64,000 bases of DNA from Stercorarius parasiticus (Eukaryota > Chordata > Aves > Charadriiformes > Stercorariidae). The notes beneath the pieces were generated by a model that was not told the DNA's origin, did not search any database, and saw only the letters and a list, made by a program, of their open reading frames with translations. How positions within the stretch are numbered: position 1 is the first letter of the stretch; each line of letters begins with the position of its first letter. The stretch spans positions 248,001-312,000 of the forward strand of contig VWZL01002824.1 of assembly GCA_013396915.1 (NCBI GenBank), written 5' to 3'. Shown piece by piece: positions 21,373 to 35,480 of this stretch. Made by a program: the position numbers and the translations under genes.

Positions 21373-24300
21373 TGTTCTCAGTTTGGAAACTCTTGCTGGC
21401 GTTTCGGTCGAGCCGGGGAAGCTGGGGCTTACCCCGATGTAAATTGCATGCTGCTGGGAACGGTGGTTTGGGAAATGTCAGTGCTGGCAGAGCTGATGGA
21501 GCTCCCGGCTGCACCTTTCCTCCGGCGACGGGATGAGCTCAAACTATCCGGGCAATAAATGAATGGTATCGATAATGGTAAACTGCCTTCTGGAGTTCTC
21601 TGTAATTTACCGGTTTTCCCCTTCTCTCTTCTAAATAAAGTTTGGAATGTCATGTCTCCTTTTTTAACAAGAATTTGTGTACGACCATTTGAAACGACCC
21701 CAGTCTCCACTATTGTTCTGAGTTGTCTGGTAATTTAAAATGATTCACAGTTTAGTGTTTTGCCTTTTTTTTCCGCCCTCCAAGTGACTTGGAAATAGGT
21801 TATGACGTTTTGTTGCCTGTTGCACGTAGCTAAGCTTGAATAAATGGCATGTAAGTGAAGCGGTAGAACTTTTTGTCACTGTATCATCAAGTATAGGTGA
21901 AAGTAATGTCCCTGTAATGGACCCAAGTAGTAATAGCTCTGTGACATTTACCCTTTAGATCATGCACACATCAACAGATCTTTTACTGTTGAATTTAGTT
22001 CTGTTGACAATTCCTGCTGTGAACATCTCCACTGTTCACTGCATTTTCTTTAAGTCAACACTTTTAGGAGACAACTGGTAAAGATAGTAATTTATAACAT
22101 CTGGGGAGCCTGTGCTTGTAAACTTACAGATGTGCTGCCTACGCTTCAGTTCAGTTTTAGCTCGAACTGTTGAGTGACTTGATGCTGATTAGCTGTAGGC
22201 TGATTATTCTTTTAGGAAACTTGCTTGTTATTGTACAAGATAAAACAACTACACTTCCTGCTAGATTTTAATAGGCTGGTTTAGAATAAAATTATTACAT
22301 TAACGTAAGTTTTAACTTAAGTGATAAATTCACTGCTACTTTTGTAGTTTATATAACTGGCTATATAGCTATAGTTTGGACTATTGCTATTTTTTTTTCC
22401 ATTGGTTAAAGGTCTGTAGAAACTCTCACATGCAGCATGTCTGCAAAGGTTTTTCTTCTTAAGCATTGATTTACACAGCCTTATTTAGATTTTTGTTTTT
22501 TTGAAGAAACTTTTCTTTTAATGAGGTAAGTACCAGTAGGTGAATCCAGCTGACCGTAAGATCAACAGAAGTATGTATTCACTGTAATGAAAAGAAATTG
22601 AATTGGAAACAGAAGTGAGAAAAGCTGAACGGGGGAGGTGGCGCATTTGAAGTGGTAGGTGGGAGGATTTCCTCACTTGTAGGTATGATTTAAGGCAACA
22701 GTAGCAAACTTGATACTATCACCCTAAACATGCGCATTTCAAATAACACTTGCTCAAACTCATTAAAAAGATACTTTTTCAACTTAATTACAAGCAGCCA
22801 TTGGCCTGAGAGGTCCTTAGTTGATATAAAACATACAAACCATTGTTTTTTATTGCATTTCAAGTGGACAGTTACAGTACCGTGTATCACCTAAACTTAC
22901 CCTTTTCCTCTTACAGTCTGTCTTCTCGGTTGTTTTTTTTTTTTTCTTAATACGTAAATTTAAGGCTAAATCTTGAAGGTAAAAGGAAAAAAAGTTTAAA
23001 ATCTGTCTTAGGGACATAATAATTTTCAGTAGCTGGAACATACAGATGACAATTTGATTGAATGTGTCAAAGATTTTCCAGGAGAAACTATTTTTGATTA
23101 TTTAAATTATACTTGTGAGATCTGGCCAGCTGCAGAAAATATTGATAAAAAGCTCAAACATTAGTGCTCTTACATTTGTTTTTGTAGCTGCATGGAAGAC
23201 TTGGGCAAAGGAGAATATTCTAGTAGACGCTGCCTGATTCCATTCAGTTTTATGGGCCCACAGAGAGAAAGAGAGCTTTAACATATGGAACATAACTTTT
23301 TGGATTGCTTTATCAATTAAGAAATATAGAGGTGAATAAAGGAATGCAGATAACTAAAGGAATTCAGAGGCAGCAATGCTGTAATGAAACAATGCAGCAA
23401 ACAGTTTGGGGGGTTTGGGGCAGATTAAGTAATCTTCTTGTATATATATTTATTATATAGGGATGCTGCTTCCCGGTGCTATTTTCTTTTGGAAGAGAAA
23501 ATCGAAGCCAAACTCTTCTAACTATTCTGCAAAGATGACAGAGGAATTTCCTCTGCTGTATCTCTTAATCCATTAAGAGGTGAAGCTGCGGATGTGTAAT
23601 GTTTCCTTTACACGCTAGGTAATGTTGCTTATCAGCAAATTTAAGAAGTTACAGTTTGTAAGTGTAATGTTTTTTTTTTCACCTAAGTGACCATGGACCT
23701 TGGCTGAGTTTGATGATTTAGGCTCTTTATGGCATATATGTACTAAAAATATCGCTACTGAAAATAATTCTGACTCAGTCGCACACGGTGACTACGAGCT
23801 AGTGTGAAGTCACTGAAAAAATGCTTATTCTTGACAGCTCTGGACCAATTATTTCCAGCTTATGAGGTGGGGAAGTTTGCATAGTTTCTTTGAAATCATA
23901 TGAACACTAGAGCTATTCACTACTGTCTGAATGTCCCCAATAATAAACAATTGCACCAGAAATAACATCAAAATATAAGCTGATAAAGCAACTATCCCCT
24001 CCTCTTTATTTTATACTAAAAAAACAAAACCAAGAAAAAAAAACTTGTTCTGGACTCTGTTTTACTGTGTTTATTTAGTATTTTACTGCTTTGGAAATGG
24101 GATTCAAGTCCTTAATGTGGATCAAAAGAAAAAACTTCGCTGTAGCTTCACGAAGTATTTGCATGTATCTTGTTAAATGGAACTTTAGCCCGTATTGATT
24201 TGCAACATGTATTTCGGTGTCCTGCATATTGAATCACTAATTTATGGGATTTGCTCTCCCGACTTTCCTCTTGCTAGGTGTGGAAATGTAGACCCAACAA

Positions 24301-26918
24301 GGAGGAGTCATATCCCTTCAGGATAATATAGTTTTCTCAGTTTAGACTTTATGGTTTAATACTTGGGAATTCTTATGTTGAATCAATATTTTATAGTTGT
24401 CTCTTTTTTTTTTTTCCCAATTGTGTGATTGGGTTGTTAAAGTGTAACTCTAGAGAAAAAGACTATTTGCAATTTCCCTTCTCTTTTATGCTAACAGAAA
24501 TTTTAGTAGTTAAACTTTTGACTGACTTGCTGAAATTTGGGCTATATGGAATATGACAGTAAAAATTGTGTTGCTGCTTTTTGCAATGCAGAAGTCCTAC
24601 AATTTGAAATTTCATGAGTTAGCAGAGTGGATTCTTTTCTAAGTTATTCTGTACACTGGACAGTATGTTGGTAGGTTACTTTCTGTACTTCTTTTTTTTT
24701 TTCCCATCAAGTGGTGTTAAAAAGTTTATCTTTTTAGCCTTAGAAGTTCTAAGTTCAATACGTGTCTTGATGTCCCTGGGCAGGATATACTTTGAAGTCA
24801 CAAATGCCATCACTTTCTGGTAGCAGCATCACTAATGTTTTTTTTCCTCCCTCAATTCAAAAGAAAGTCCAACATTTATCCTGAATGTTGTTATTTTTAC
24901 AAATTTTACCCACATATACACCTATGGAAATCTGCTGTTTTAACTCTCATGGTAGAAATGAAGAAAATTTAAGGTGGTGTGTGGCTCATAGCAATTTCAT
25001 ATCATATTGGACTCTCTGTATTTTTTTAGTATCTATGCATTTCTTCTGATTTTGAGTCGGAGTTTGTCTTGAATTCCTCAATTCTCAGTTTCAGAGTGAG
25101 CCTACGTGACTCCAGTGGAAATCCATAGCCATAATACATATGTAGGGGTTTTCATCTTTGAAGCACTTTACAAACATTAAGTAGTCTTCTGAAAGCAGCA
25201 TTGTCCTGCTTTTCTCTGTCCCAAAATTACTTTTATGTCACATCCATTTATATCATGTCTACTGGAATTTATTCAAAGTTGTTATATTAATGTATTCGTT
25301 TCATGTCCAGTCTTGTCTTTTGCGCTCCTATCTTCAGTTTAGGATATATCAATATGATTTATTTAATATAAGCAACTTGCCATAAAAATAGATCACAAAA
25401 ATGTTTTTTATGTCCCAAAGAGCTTAGGGTTTATGCTAGCCAAAGCAAACATAGCAAGAATTGAGGAAAGGGTGAACAAAAAATATTAATTCAGTAGTTT
25501 TATTTCTCCATCTTAAAACTCCCATCTTTTTCTTTCTTGATATAAGATCTCATATAGCATTGCTAATTTGTAAATAACAGCGTTATTAAAGAAGGTAGGC
25601 TAATTCTCATGATAAAGGTTTTCATAAACTTTTTCACCTTGGTTAGCTTCCTGTGTTCACTCAAAGTAGCAGAAAAAAAGAATAAAAACCAGGTTTCCTG
25701 CTCCATTATTTATGTGTATATACATATTTATACATGCTTTCTCCAAAACTCTTCCAAAAATAAAAAAAAAAAGGGCAAGCCAGTTTGTTGTGAAGGAAAC
25801 TTCTAACATAAAGCAAACTGACATAAAATACACATAGGACTTGGAAGGTCTGGGACAGATGGTTGGGGAGAGCAAAATAAAGAGAAGAGAAAAACACTAG
25901 AGATGAAAAGTCTTTAGATATTAGTCTAATCTTCCTTGATACTTCATGTTCTAGATTCAGCTAGAGTGGCCATAAAATACCATAACTCAAAATATATTTT
26001 TTTTCTTTATGTTATTTCTGATGAGGGAATATCTGCACCTGAATTCTTTGGTCTACTCATCAAGCACTATGATCACTTCCAAATTATGACTTTCTTTGGA
26101 CGAAAGTGATGCATTGGCATTGGTGGAAAGGATAACACAAGAGGAGGTGGTCCTGTTAAGGACAATAGAACTCTCTTTGCAAATGATGTCCAAAATACAA
26201 TAAAGGCTGCTTTAATAGTTACCTGATTAACTTTAAAAAGTTATACAAATCATGCTGAAGTTTCTTTCACTCTTTATTAATCTCTAAATGTCGTAAGTTT
26301 TGAGGAAAGCAGTTTGTGCAAGAGAATGGGATGAGACTTTTTGGAAACAGGTAACATTATTTTACAGTATTGAACAGTTCATGAATTTGGTAATTTCATG
26401 TAGAAACCAAGTTCTTTTTTTGCTGCATACTGGGAAATTTGCAGTGAGGATAGGCAGGAGGATAGTAACGCATGTGGGAAGAGGGTTTTATCATGCAAGT
26501 GTATATCCGGTACCTATTGAGAAGTCCTAAGTGAAGTTGGGGTTTTATGATATGGTATAATTTGTCAGTTGGTTAGCTACTGACCTTGTTTGCCTTTAAG
26601 CAGGAAGAGATTAGGAAGAGCTCTCTTTTTTTTTTTTTCTTGTTTTTGTAGGTTGGCCTAATATTCATAAAACCTATTTAATTTTAACTATAGGGAGATT
26701 TGTGTCACAGAAATTTGTTTCTGAATTGTCGGTATTCTCATCTGTTGCGGTGAGGTAGTGGCCAGGCAGAAGGTGATTTATGTATGTGGAATTTGCCGTT
26801 ATAGGAAGCGGCAGGAGTTGCTGCCCCTCGGGACCAAAGTACTGTCAGCCCTTAAAATGGACTGTTCCATTTTGATTTGAAAATGGATTTGAAAAGATTT
26901 GAAAAGGTAGTGCGCTCT

Positions 26919-26940
26919 CCTTTTTTTTTTTTTTTTTTTT
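26919..26940 (+). repeat. Poly-T run
   Basis: An uninterrupted T-run of about 20 bases with no recognisable SINE or processed pseudogene attached on the minus strand. Confidence 0.85.
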
Positions 26941-27016
26941 AGAAGGCATACTGAAATGCTTTCTCAAAATATATTTTTCTTTCCTTGTCCCCGTCTAAAT
27001 ATCCTGACAGCATTGT

Positions 27017-27083
27017 AAGAGGTGAGGTAAGGTGAAGAGGGGGGAGTGATGGAGTGGTGGGGAGAGAGGTGAAGAAGGGGAGA
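27017..27083 (+). repeat. GA-rich purine tract
   Basis: Purine-rich sequence made of GAGG, GGTGAAG and GGGGAG units. It accounts for the Pro/Ser/His-rich minus-strand frame across this interval. Confidence 0.65.
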
Positions 27084-28877
27084 TGACTTGCCTAAAATGC
27101 GTCTGAATAGCCAGAAGGAAAGGGTCTGAAGAATGTTTTTAAAATGAAGTTCTGAAGGTTTGGTATTACATACATTCTCCTTTTTCTGCATCTTCAGAGG
27201 CTTAAAATCACAAACCTTATTTAATTTTTTGATGCTGTGCAACAACAGGGTCATATTAACCCCTTTGACTCTGGAAGTCCGTTTATTCCTTTGCCATTAA
27301 CACAGACCCAGAAACTTTCTGGGCAGAAGCAGCCAGTGTAACGCTGCTTTCTTGCGTGAAGTTTCTCCCTATTTGGAACCCTCTGTCATCACAAATTTTG
27401 CAGCTGTTGGATCCAACCATGTTCCAGAATATCCGTCCCTGCTTTCCTCACTGCTGTCTTTTGTCCTGTTTTTATACTGCAAGTCTGGCATAAATCTGGA
27501 AGGTAAAGGGCAGAGTATCTATACCAAGGCAGAGGTTCTGCTCTACCAGCCAGAGGGAAACATACATTCATATATACGAAGCTTACGCACTTCCTTTGCG
27601 CGCGTCTGAGAGTCAGAGCTTTGTGCCAGCTTGGGTTTCACTACTGCTTCATATTTGTGCATGTTTTCAGGAATCGCTATTTATGCTTTTTGACTTAGAT
27701 TCTTGAGGAAAAATTGCCTATTGATTTCTAAGCGTCCTCCCTTACCATCTTCCTGATAGAATATGCAAACCCTCGCAGCAGTAAAAGCACAGAAAACATG
27801 AGAAGGCTGGCTATGTGCTTCTCTAATCAACTGTGATTAACTTTGATCAATCACAAGTTTGCTGTCTAGTTCTAGGCTTCCCAAATACAATTTGGCTACA
27901 AACTCCTTATTATTTATAATATTAACATTTTTTTTCCATCTACTTTGGCAATTACGTAATACAGGGAACACACAGTTCGGGCTTGGTTCTTATTTTTGTG
28001 GCAATGTGCCATTCTTCACCCTTCTCTTAAAATCAGTTCCAACTGCGTTTTCATGCCTGGGACTGATTTGGGAGTAGTCTGAAGGTATGGTTAGTCATAT
28101 GAAAACTCTGCTTTTGTAGTTTCTATTATAGTCTTACAGACTTGTTGACAGTTTCTTTTCTGTACTTGGTTGGATATAATCTTATCTGAACAGCAGTATG
28201 GCAAATGTATAAACTGTTCTGCCAATAAAGTAAGCACACGGTGGTTTATGGGTATTATGCTCCTAGACCTATAAATCTTTGCAAAAACCTGAGATTTATT
28301 TCCACATTGTGTAGAATTTGGATTTGCTGATAGCTATGCATAAGTAAGCAAATTCTTTTAAACTTATATTTTAAGCTTTCCTTTGGTGTGTGGCTGTCTT
28401 CTGAAATGGCTATTCATCAAAACTCATGAAGGTATAAAGGCACTGACATGCATTTTCAGCGTATGTACTGTAGGCTTTGTATAACACAAAATGAAGTTTA
28501 ATACATTTGCTGTGTTATTAAGGTATCATTATGGTTTTTGAGTAACCTGATAAGTTAAGGCCTCCAAATTATGGACATTTATGATTCTCCTTTTTTATTG
28601 AAGAATTACTGTGATTTTTTTTCTTCTAATAGCAACCAAGATGATGGCTCCCTGTAAAACCCGTCTCTTTATGTTACAGGATAGACTGCCCCAGAGAGTG
28701 CATGTTTTATAGACAAAAGTATAAATTGGGAGGGTAAAGGTTTTATGCGTACTGTAACTTGAGAAAAGAACAAACTACATCATAGAACGGAAGATAAGGT
28801 TTAAACTAGTAGTAACCAAATCAGGCTTGGAAAATTTGAAGAAAAGCATAGATTTAATGAAAGAATTGAACACTTAC

Positions 28878-29093
28878 CATTACCATGTATTAGTAGTTCC
28901 ATGACAACAGTTATTTCGATATCTGCATTACAAATTAATATGCATGTTATTGGTTTCTTTGAGAGCAGAGGGGTGAAAGAAGAGCGTAACCTGTTTGTGA
29001 GCAACTTTATTAATACAGTAGGCTTTATAGAAATCTCAGAGGAAGTATACTGAAGTATTAGGAAAGGTTCCTCTATTGGAATGTGGTAGCAAC
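28878..29093 (-). CDS. Candidate internal coding exon, unidentified
   Basis: Minus-strand frame bounded by a good acceptor (AGGCTTCTTGTTGTGCCAG) and a perfect donor (GTAAGT). The exon is 216 bases, phase 1 in and phase 1 out, so it is a symmetric, skippable module. Residues include CYHIPIEEPFLILQYTSSE, KPTVLIKLLTNRLRSSF and ICNADIEITVVMELLIHGNG, consistent with a mixed beta-rich domain. It joins in phase with the candidate at 39168-39422 (G + GT gives Gly). Both lie antisense inside the ADGRA-like intron. No family is recognised; a chance frame is the main alternative. Confidence 0.38.
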
Positions 29094-29343
29094 CTGGCAC
29101 AACAAGAAGCCTATCAGCGTTTGAGAGACGGAGAAGAAAAACAAAAGTTATTACTAATTTTGAGGAATCAAATTTACCAGCACTCCTGAGTAACTGAATT
29201 TTTACACATTAACATGTGTCCTATCAGGGGAGCTTTGCCCGCTAAGAAAAATGCTTAATTCTCTCTGTCTTCCATGGGCCATCCTCTGTGCTTGGACCCA
29301 GCTGCTGTAATTCCCAGAACCTTTTAATTCTGCACTTTCCTTT

Positions 29344-29367
29344 TTATTATTATTGTTGTTGTTGTTA
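29344..29367 (+). repeat. (TTA/TTG)n trinucleotide tract
   Basis: TTATTATTATTG passing into TTGTTGTTGTTA: a short compound microsatellite. Confidence 0.8.
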
Positions 29368-31379
29368 TGACATTGATACTTCTCCCCATTTTTTTTTTTC
29401 TTCTCGTCTGCCTCTTGTTTTGTTCACTGCTTATATGTATTGCACGCTTTACTGCAAATGCACTTTTAAAAAAGGAAAAAAACCTCTCTCCTCGTCAGCT
29501 CTGGTCTTGGTCCTCTGTCAGGCTCCACTTCCCTGCCAGCCGCTGCACTTCCACTGCTGTGTGCTGCAGCCTCTGCTTTCAGTTCACAGTAGCCACCAAT
29601 TCTTTAGTCTTACATGAATTTCCAGTTCCTTCTCCTTTTCTAAAACCCTCCATTACGTCTTCCCTCACCACCTTTGATCCTTGACTCATTTTATCCTTCT
29701 CTTCTGAACTTACTGAGTGGAACTGAAATGAGTGAGGAGATGGGTCCTCAGAGAGATGTGAATTAAGTCCTGGAGTTCAGCGGTGCCTGGAATTGGGGCC
29801 AGGCAGATGGAGTTGATCCTATTACACAACTTACAAACAAGAAAAACGTTTGAATCTCTAGCTCTGCCTCCTCACTGCCGCCAGCAGAGTAGAGGAGAAG
29901 TCTGAAAGTGGTTGTGTCAAGCAGTAATTTTATGTTGACCCACCAAACATGTTGCTGATGATCAGAGGGAACAGTCAGAACGATCAGATTTGTTTTCCAT
30001 CCCCAGCATTGTGTATTGTTTAGAAGGGAAGAGGAAAAGCTTGTTTTCCAATTTTCTCTACACCTTTGTGACAACATTCAAACAATATTGCAACTGTCCT
30101 TCCAAAACTGCAGTGTGTGTGTAACGCAAATAATTACAGCGATAAAGATGAAATCTTAATGCGTGTTGTCATTCTCACTGCAGTTCTTGAGCCAGAAAAC
30201 TAAACTTTTCAGTATGCAGGCAAATCTAAGCTTAAGGGACTGCATTCCTTTCTCCTGTGATACAGCTACTATTACTCATGTTTCAAGTTTATCATATAGC
30301 TCTATCTATTACATTTGATCGAGTTCATGAACTGTTCTCAGCTATGGCTGTAGCACTTGACAAATCCATACTAATTTTGCAACAGGCACAGTTTTCCATC
30401 CGCACTACATACGGGTTGCAGGAAAGGAAACACAATCAAAATTCCCAAAACAAAGCATGCTTTCCCTTGGAAGAAAACAATATGTTATTCCCTTGGTAGC
30501 AAATGTCATCATTATAACGCTTTTGTGTTGGGCACACGCTTTTTGAATCATATTGGACCAACATTTTCATCATTAGGCTTATTTATTACTAGATTGTAAT
30601 TGTAATTACTAGATGGGGTCATACATCATCTCATCTATAGCAAGGTAATTATCTGTAGAGGGAGAATAGTGAAATTTTGTTATATTATGCTTCAGGTAAC
30701 TCTGCAAAGTACGATATCATGATTGTTTAAAGGAATTTGGATTACATGGTGCTCAGAAAATGGAGTCAAGCTGTGGGAGTTATGACACCAGATATTCAGG
30801 TAGCTGTTAAACTACTGGCGCACGTGAGAATACTATCTGTAGTTAGTTTCTTTATGGGGAGTTTTTCCTCCATGTTTGGTAGCAACAGGCGCTGAGAAAG
30901 TTTATCTGCTCTTTTTCTTGGTTATATCATATAGGAGTCTTGTGGGGAGAAGTTACATACTTTTTTCCTTTAACGTTGGGAGACTTTGGGTACGAATGTA
31001 AGTCCATCCAGTGCGAGCAGGAAGCCATCTTTAAGGTTTGTTTTGGGTTTTTTTTTTTCTGATGGTCATGCTTTCCTTTGCTTTCCTGTCCTTTCTTTAG
31101 CAAAAGTGCTGCTAGAGTCACATTAGGTTCTTAGGATTTGAGGACCTGTTTTTTTGTGGACCCTAAGTATACCTGAGGAAGAGCAGAGATTGAGATATGA
31201 ACATCAGAAAATGACATGATATCAGTCATAGATGTTTGGTATTTATCTATTTGTATGATTTAATGTGTATTAAATGAATGTCAACTGCTGTTCATGTTAA
31301 GTAAGGACTTACCTGGCATATTTATATACTTGCTAGTCCTCATGGAGCTATAGCCGATGTTCTAGTGCTAATGTCTTTA

Positions 31380-32060
31380 GTTTAAACAGAAAAAGAAACA
31401 ATGAAATTTGCAGGAAAAGGGAAAGTAATTTTTCTAACGCCTTTCTTTGTCTTTCCCTTTATTTCTATAATAAAAGGATGAATAATGAAAATTCTAACAC
31501 TTAAAATGTGGGAAAAAACCTCACATTGTTGGTCATTTATTGTTGTACTATTCATAATTCTCTCCACTTTCCACACAATTACATGTTATAAATAACAATG
31601 TAAAGAGTCAACAATATAGATTGAAGAAGCAAAAAACCATAAGCGCTAAATAAATGTAATAAATTCTAATTTTCTGCATTCAGAGCAAATGAAGTTACTG
31701 CTCTAAAGTACTTCATGCTTATTGATTATCATTATAAACCTGTTTCTAATAAACTATTATTTCTGAAATAATTCTCATTAATTAAATTGTGCCTATGTTT
31801 AATAACTAGGCCATTAGTGAATTGGTCCATAAAATGGTCTTCATAACAATTTTACACAGTTAAACAGGAAATTAGTGACTAGGATGACATCTTATTTTTG
31901 AATAAATAATACAGCAGTATTGCTAATTGGACAAAATGACTTAAATATGGAGGATATTTTAATTTATTTTCATGTCTTGTTAATAAGACTAAGGGAATTT
32001 GTTGCTTGAATCTGCCTGTAATTAAATGCTGTTTAAATTTTTACTTTCTGTAGGTACCTT
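31380..32060. promoter_or_regulatory. AT-rich block with homeodomain-type cores, possible regulatory element
   Basis: About 680 bases of AT-rich but not simple-repeat sequence. It contains TTAATTAA (31778-31785), GCTAATTGG near 31922 and TAATTA (32019-32024), and no repeats. Its texture resembles conserved non-coding elements in large developmental-gene introns, but conservation cannot be seen from one sequence. Confidence 0.2.
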
Positions 32061-35000
32061 TGAAGAACTCAGGTCAACTCCTTGGTATTGTTATTATGGC
32101 TACTTTACAAATGGAATACTTGGTCACCGAGCTATTTGGTAATGAAGAAGGATTAGATGCCAAGCCCCAGTTTGGAATAGATTAGAGCAAATAATTTTTT
32201 AATGCTAGCTTTCCAGAGTACTGCTTTAGCTGAGGCAGAGTGATTGTTTTAAACAAATAAAATCCCTCAAGTAATCATTTATTAAATAGCACTGAAGTCA
32301 AGTTGGGTTGGGATTTTTTTTTTGTTTGTTTGTTTTTTTCCTCTGAAGGTAGCTGTCACAATGGTGGTATTGAATTATATGTTGAGCCAGTGGTTCTGTA
32401 AGATTAGTTAGTCTATAAGCCCTTTCGGTTGGCTGGTGTTTCCTTTTTTGAAATTGGAATAGCTCATAAAGCTTTGGAAAAAGCTTTAGGCTGAAGAACT
32501 GGGGCAGCCGGGTTTCCCGTCTGTTTTTACTTGCCGCTTTGCTATTTTGTATGAATTTTCAGTTACTAATATTGGTTTGCCATCTGTAAAAAATATGATA
32601 CGTGGACTTTAAAAATGTTTATGGTTAGATAGCTTTTCATTTTCTGCAGTCTGAATTATCAATAAAAATATGAGTGGCGGTCTTGGACCAGACCAAACAG
32701 CCATGATGTAGCGCAGTGCCGTGTCTCCAGTTTAAAAGTGTTTAAAAGCAGGTGCCTAGGGTAGAGTAGCAGTGTGATGTTTCTCACAAAGACCATCCTA
32801 ACTCAGAGTTGTAGTTCCTGTGCATTTAATTTACCAAAGGGGATTGTTTTTCACAGCAGGGTCTGCCCCCCCTGCCCAACCCCATGCCAGTCCCTGCATT
32901 TGGAGCATTCTGTGGCAAGATGTATCTACCACAGCTCAACTGCGGCTGGCAAGGAAAGTCTTCCTCTTGTTTATTTCTGACTTTCAAGAGTTCGAAACTC
33001 TTTCTAACTTGTTTCAGCCAGAGCTGATGTGGTTATCGTACTCAGGAAAATGGACTGGGTTCTGTCTTCAATAGGGGAATCTGTCTCTCTGCTTTTTTCT
33101 TGTTATCATTAGTCACTGTCTGTAAGCTGAAAGGCAAGGGGGTGACGAAATTTTAAGAAGTGAAATTAATTTATACTATTAATAGTATGATTTCTTATAT
33201 GTAATTAACATTGTGTTTAACTTTATGAAAAAAGAGCAGTGATAAAACTCTTTTTATAACGAAAATCATTACATCTAACTCAATCCATGGGGAAGTGCAT
33301 TGGTCTTCTAGGAAGAAAAAGGAAGCTCTACTCCTGCTTTTAACATTTTGGATTAAATAAAAATGAATAAAAGCTTGAAGTCAGCTTTCTCATTGGTTGG
33401 CCTAGTTTTCTTGTGGCAGATGATTGATAGATTTTCCTGCTTCCCACTGTATTCCTGAACAATAAGTGCATCTTCAATTTTCCTTGTGTATTGAGGCCAA
33501 TATTTTGTGCTTCATTTAGTTGTTGGCGCTGTGGAAGGGAGAGAGGGAGGAGGTCTGACCAAGAGAAAAAAACTATTACACTGCAATAACAGCATGCCAG
33601 TGAAAAAAGGTTTTGGAGGAGGTAAATGGCTTTAAAAGGTAGAGAATGCTGGTCGATTGGTCCTTTTTATGTTTTGGGTCTTTTTTATTTGTTAAAAATA
33701 ATTTTGATTGGTATTGATGCTGGCAATGTATTTGTTGAGGAAGACTGCAGCATGGCTCTGCTGACTGATAGCCCCTGTGCCTGAGTTAAGCTTCACTTTT
33801 GTCTTTCTGTGTATTCTTTAGTTCACAGCTCTAAGACATAACATGCTAATAATAGTTAAGTAGATTTTGTTACTCATTGAGTATGGGTCACCATTCTATT
33901 CATCTGAGACTGGAAGTAAATGGGTAAAAGAAACTAAAAGTGGAAAAATTCACATTTGGAGGGAAACAAAGGTTAAAATATTGACAATATTATTTTAAAC
34001 CATATTACTCTTTTTAGCTGATCTAGAAGAAATCTTTTTATAATGCTCCCTCCTAGAGATAGTCTCTCCACATTACCTCTGTGGGCTGTGCATGAGGCTG
34101 ATGCTCTCTGAACATTTACTGTTTTGTGTAGGTTGGCCAAAAAACCTGTGTTTCATCCCTGTCTCTGGGTTTAGGGCAGACTGCTATGCTCTTTCCTTTT
34201 ATTTTTTTATTTTGTTCTGCACCATTTTCCTGATTTCCTGCCATACTGCTAACTGTTTCTTTTTTAATGTGGGTTTTTTGGGGTGTGTTTTGGTTTTGTT
34301 TTTTTTTTTTCAAACTTGTAAATTATGGGAGCCACCTTCCAGGAACTGACCAGCAGGAAAGTCCTCTCCTTGATCCTTTAGCAGGAAAGCCTTTGCAGCC
34401 ATTGACCATTCAGGGTGCCTCATATCTGCCAGATTGACCCTGAAAGAGACGATGATTAGAGACAGAGTTAGAAGATACCTACACCCTGTCAACCGGGTAC
34501 TTCTTACATTAGAGCAAAATGCTTAAAATTCAGATCACTTCCCTGTATCGATCTGTGTGTGTGGTTTGAAGATTTACAGACCTCGCAGAGGAGATCCCAC
34601 CCCGTCATCAGAGACACATCTGCTCTGCCAAGCACTTTCTGCATGTCTGGAGAGATGTGTCCAGTGCTGACAGCGAGTCTGAGTCGAAGGCTGCAGAGGA
34701 TGCTGTGGGATGCTGATGGGTTCCCCAGCCCTGAGTAAGGATGTGGTTATAGGGAAAAGGCTGCTCACTTTGAACTTGCAAGTGCTAGCTTCAAATAGTA
34801 CTTTTTGTCTGGTTTTGCACTATATTGTAATAGAAGTTATTCTCCAGAAAGAGACACTGATCGCTGAACAATTGATGTTTTATTAAGGTTACTTTTCCAG
34901 TGCTTACAAGAGTAGTGAATGGGGGGCGGGGGTGAGAATCTGAGTTGATGTCTTGAATTTATGAATACTTCGTTAGCTCTCCTAGTCTTTTCCTCCTTTA

Positions 35001-35235
35001 CTTTTCTGTGAGTTTCTGTGGTTAAGAAGAAGATTCCTATTAAAACCAAGATAAAATTCAGCATTGATAAACGCTAAGTGAAAAAGGGTGTGCGAAACAT
35101 TTTACCTTCACTTCTGCCTTGATTGACTCTGAACTAGACACTTGTTATCTGCGGGAGCGATACTCTGGAGGTCTGTTGCGCCCTGTGAAAATGACAGCTC
35201 AGCAATAGTCAACACGCGTAACAGAACAAAACGTC

Positions 35236-35480
35236 TTGTTCCCACTGTGTAAGCCCACAGTGGTGCACCTGCATCTTGGACACTGTGTACAGTTCTGGTT
35301 CTTCCACGTCAAAAAGGACATAACAGGGCAAGAAAAGGTACAGAAACGTGCAGAGTTATGGAAAAGCTTGTGTGTGAGGAATGATGAATCGGTGAGGGAG
35401 TTTTATCCTGAAAACCTCTATTGTATGTTAAAAGTGAATAGGGAGGGTTATTCGCTGTTTTCCATAGCGTAGGACTGAGG
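35236..35480 (+). repeat. Probable old CR1 ORF2-end remnant
   Basis: The + frame reads LGHCVQFWFFHVKKDI..., then QEKVQKRAELW, which parallels the CR1 ORF2 C-terminal pattern (EYC.HFWAPH.KKD...E.VQRRATK) seen intact in the copy at 56.8-58.3 kb. The rest is heavily diverged. It is a fossil repeat, not a gene. Confidence 0.55.

Noticed and set aside
20255..21514. 419-codon minus-strand open frame across the CpG island
   Set aside because: Low-complexity Arg/Pro/Ala composition, spans the assembly gap, and is the antisense shadow of GC-rich promoter and exon sequence.
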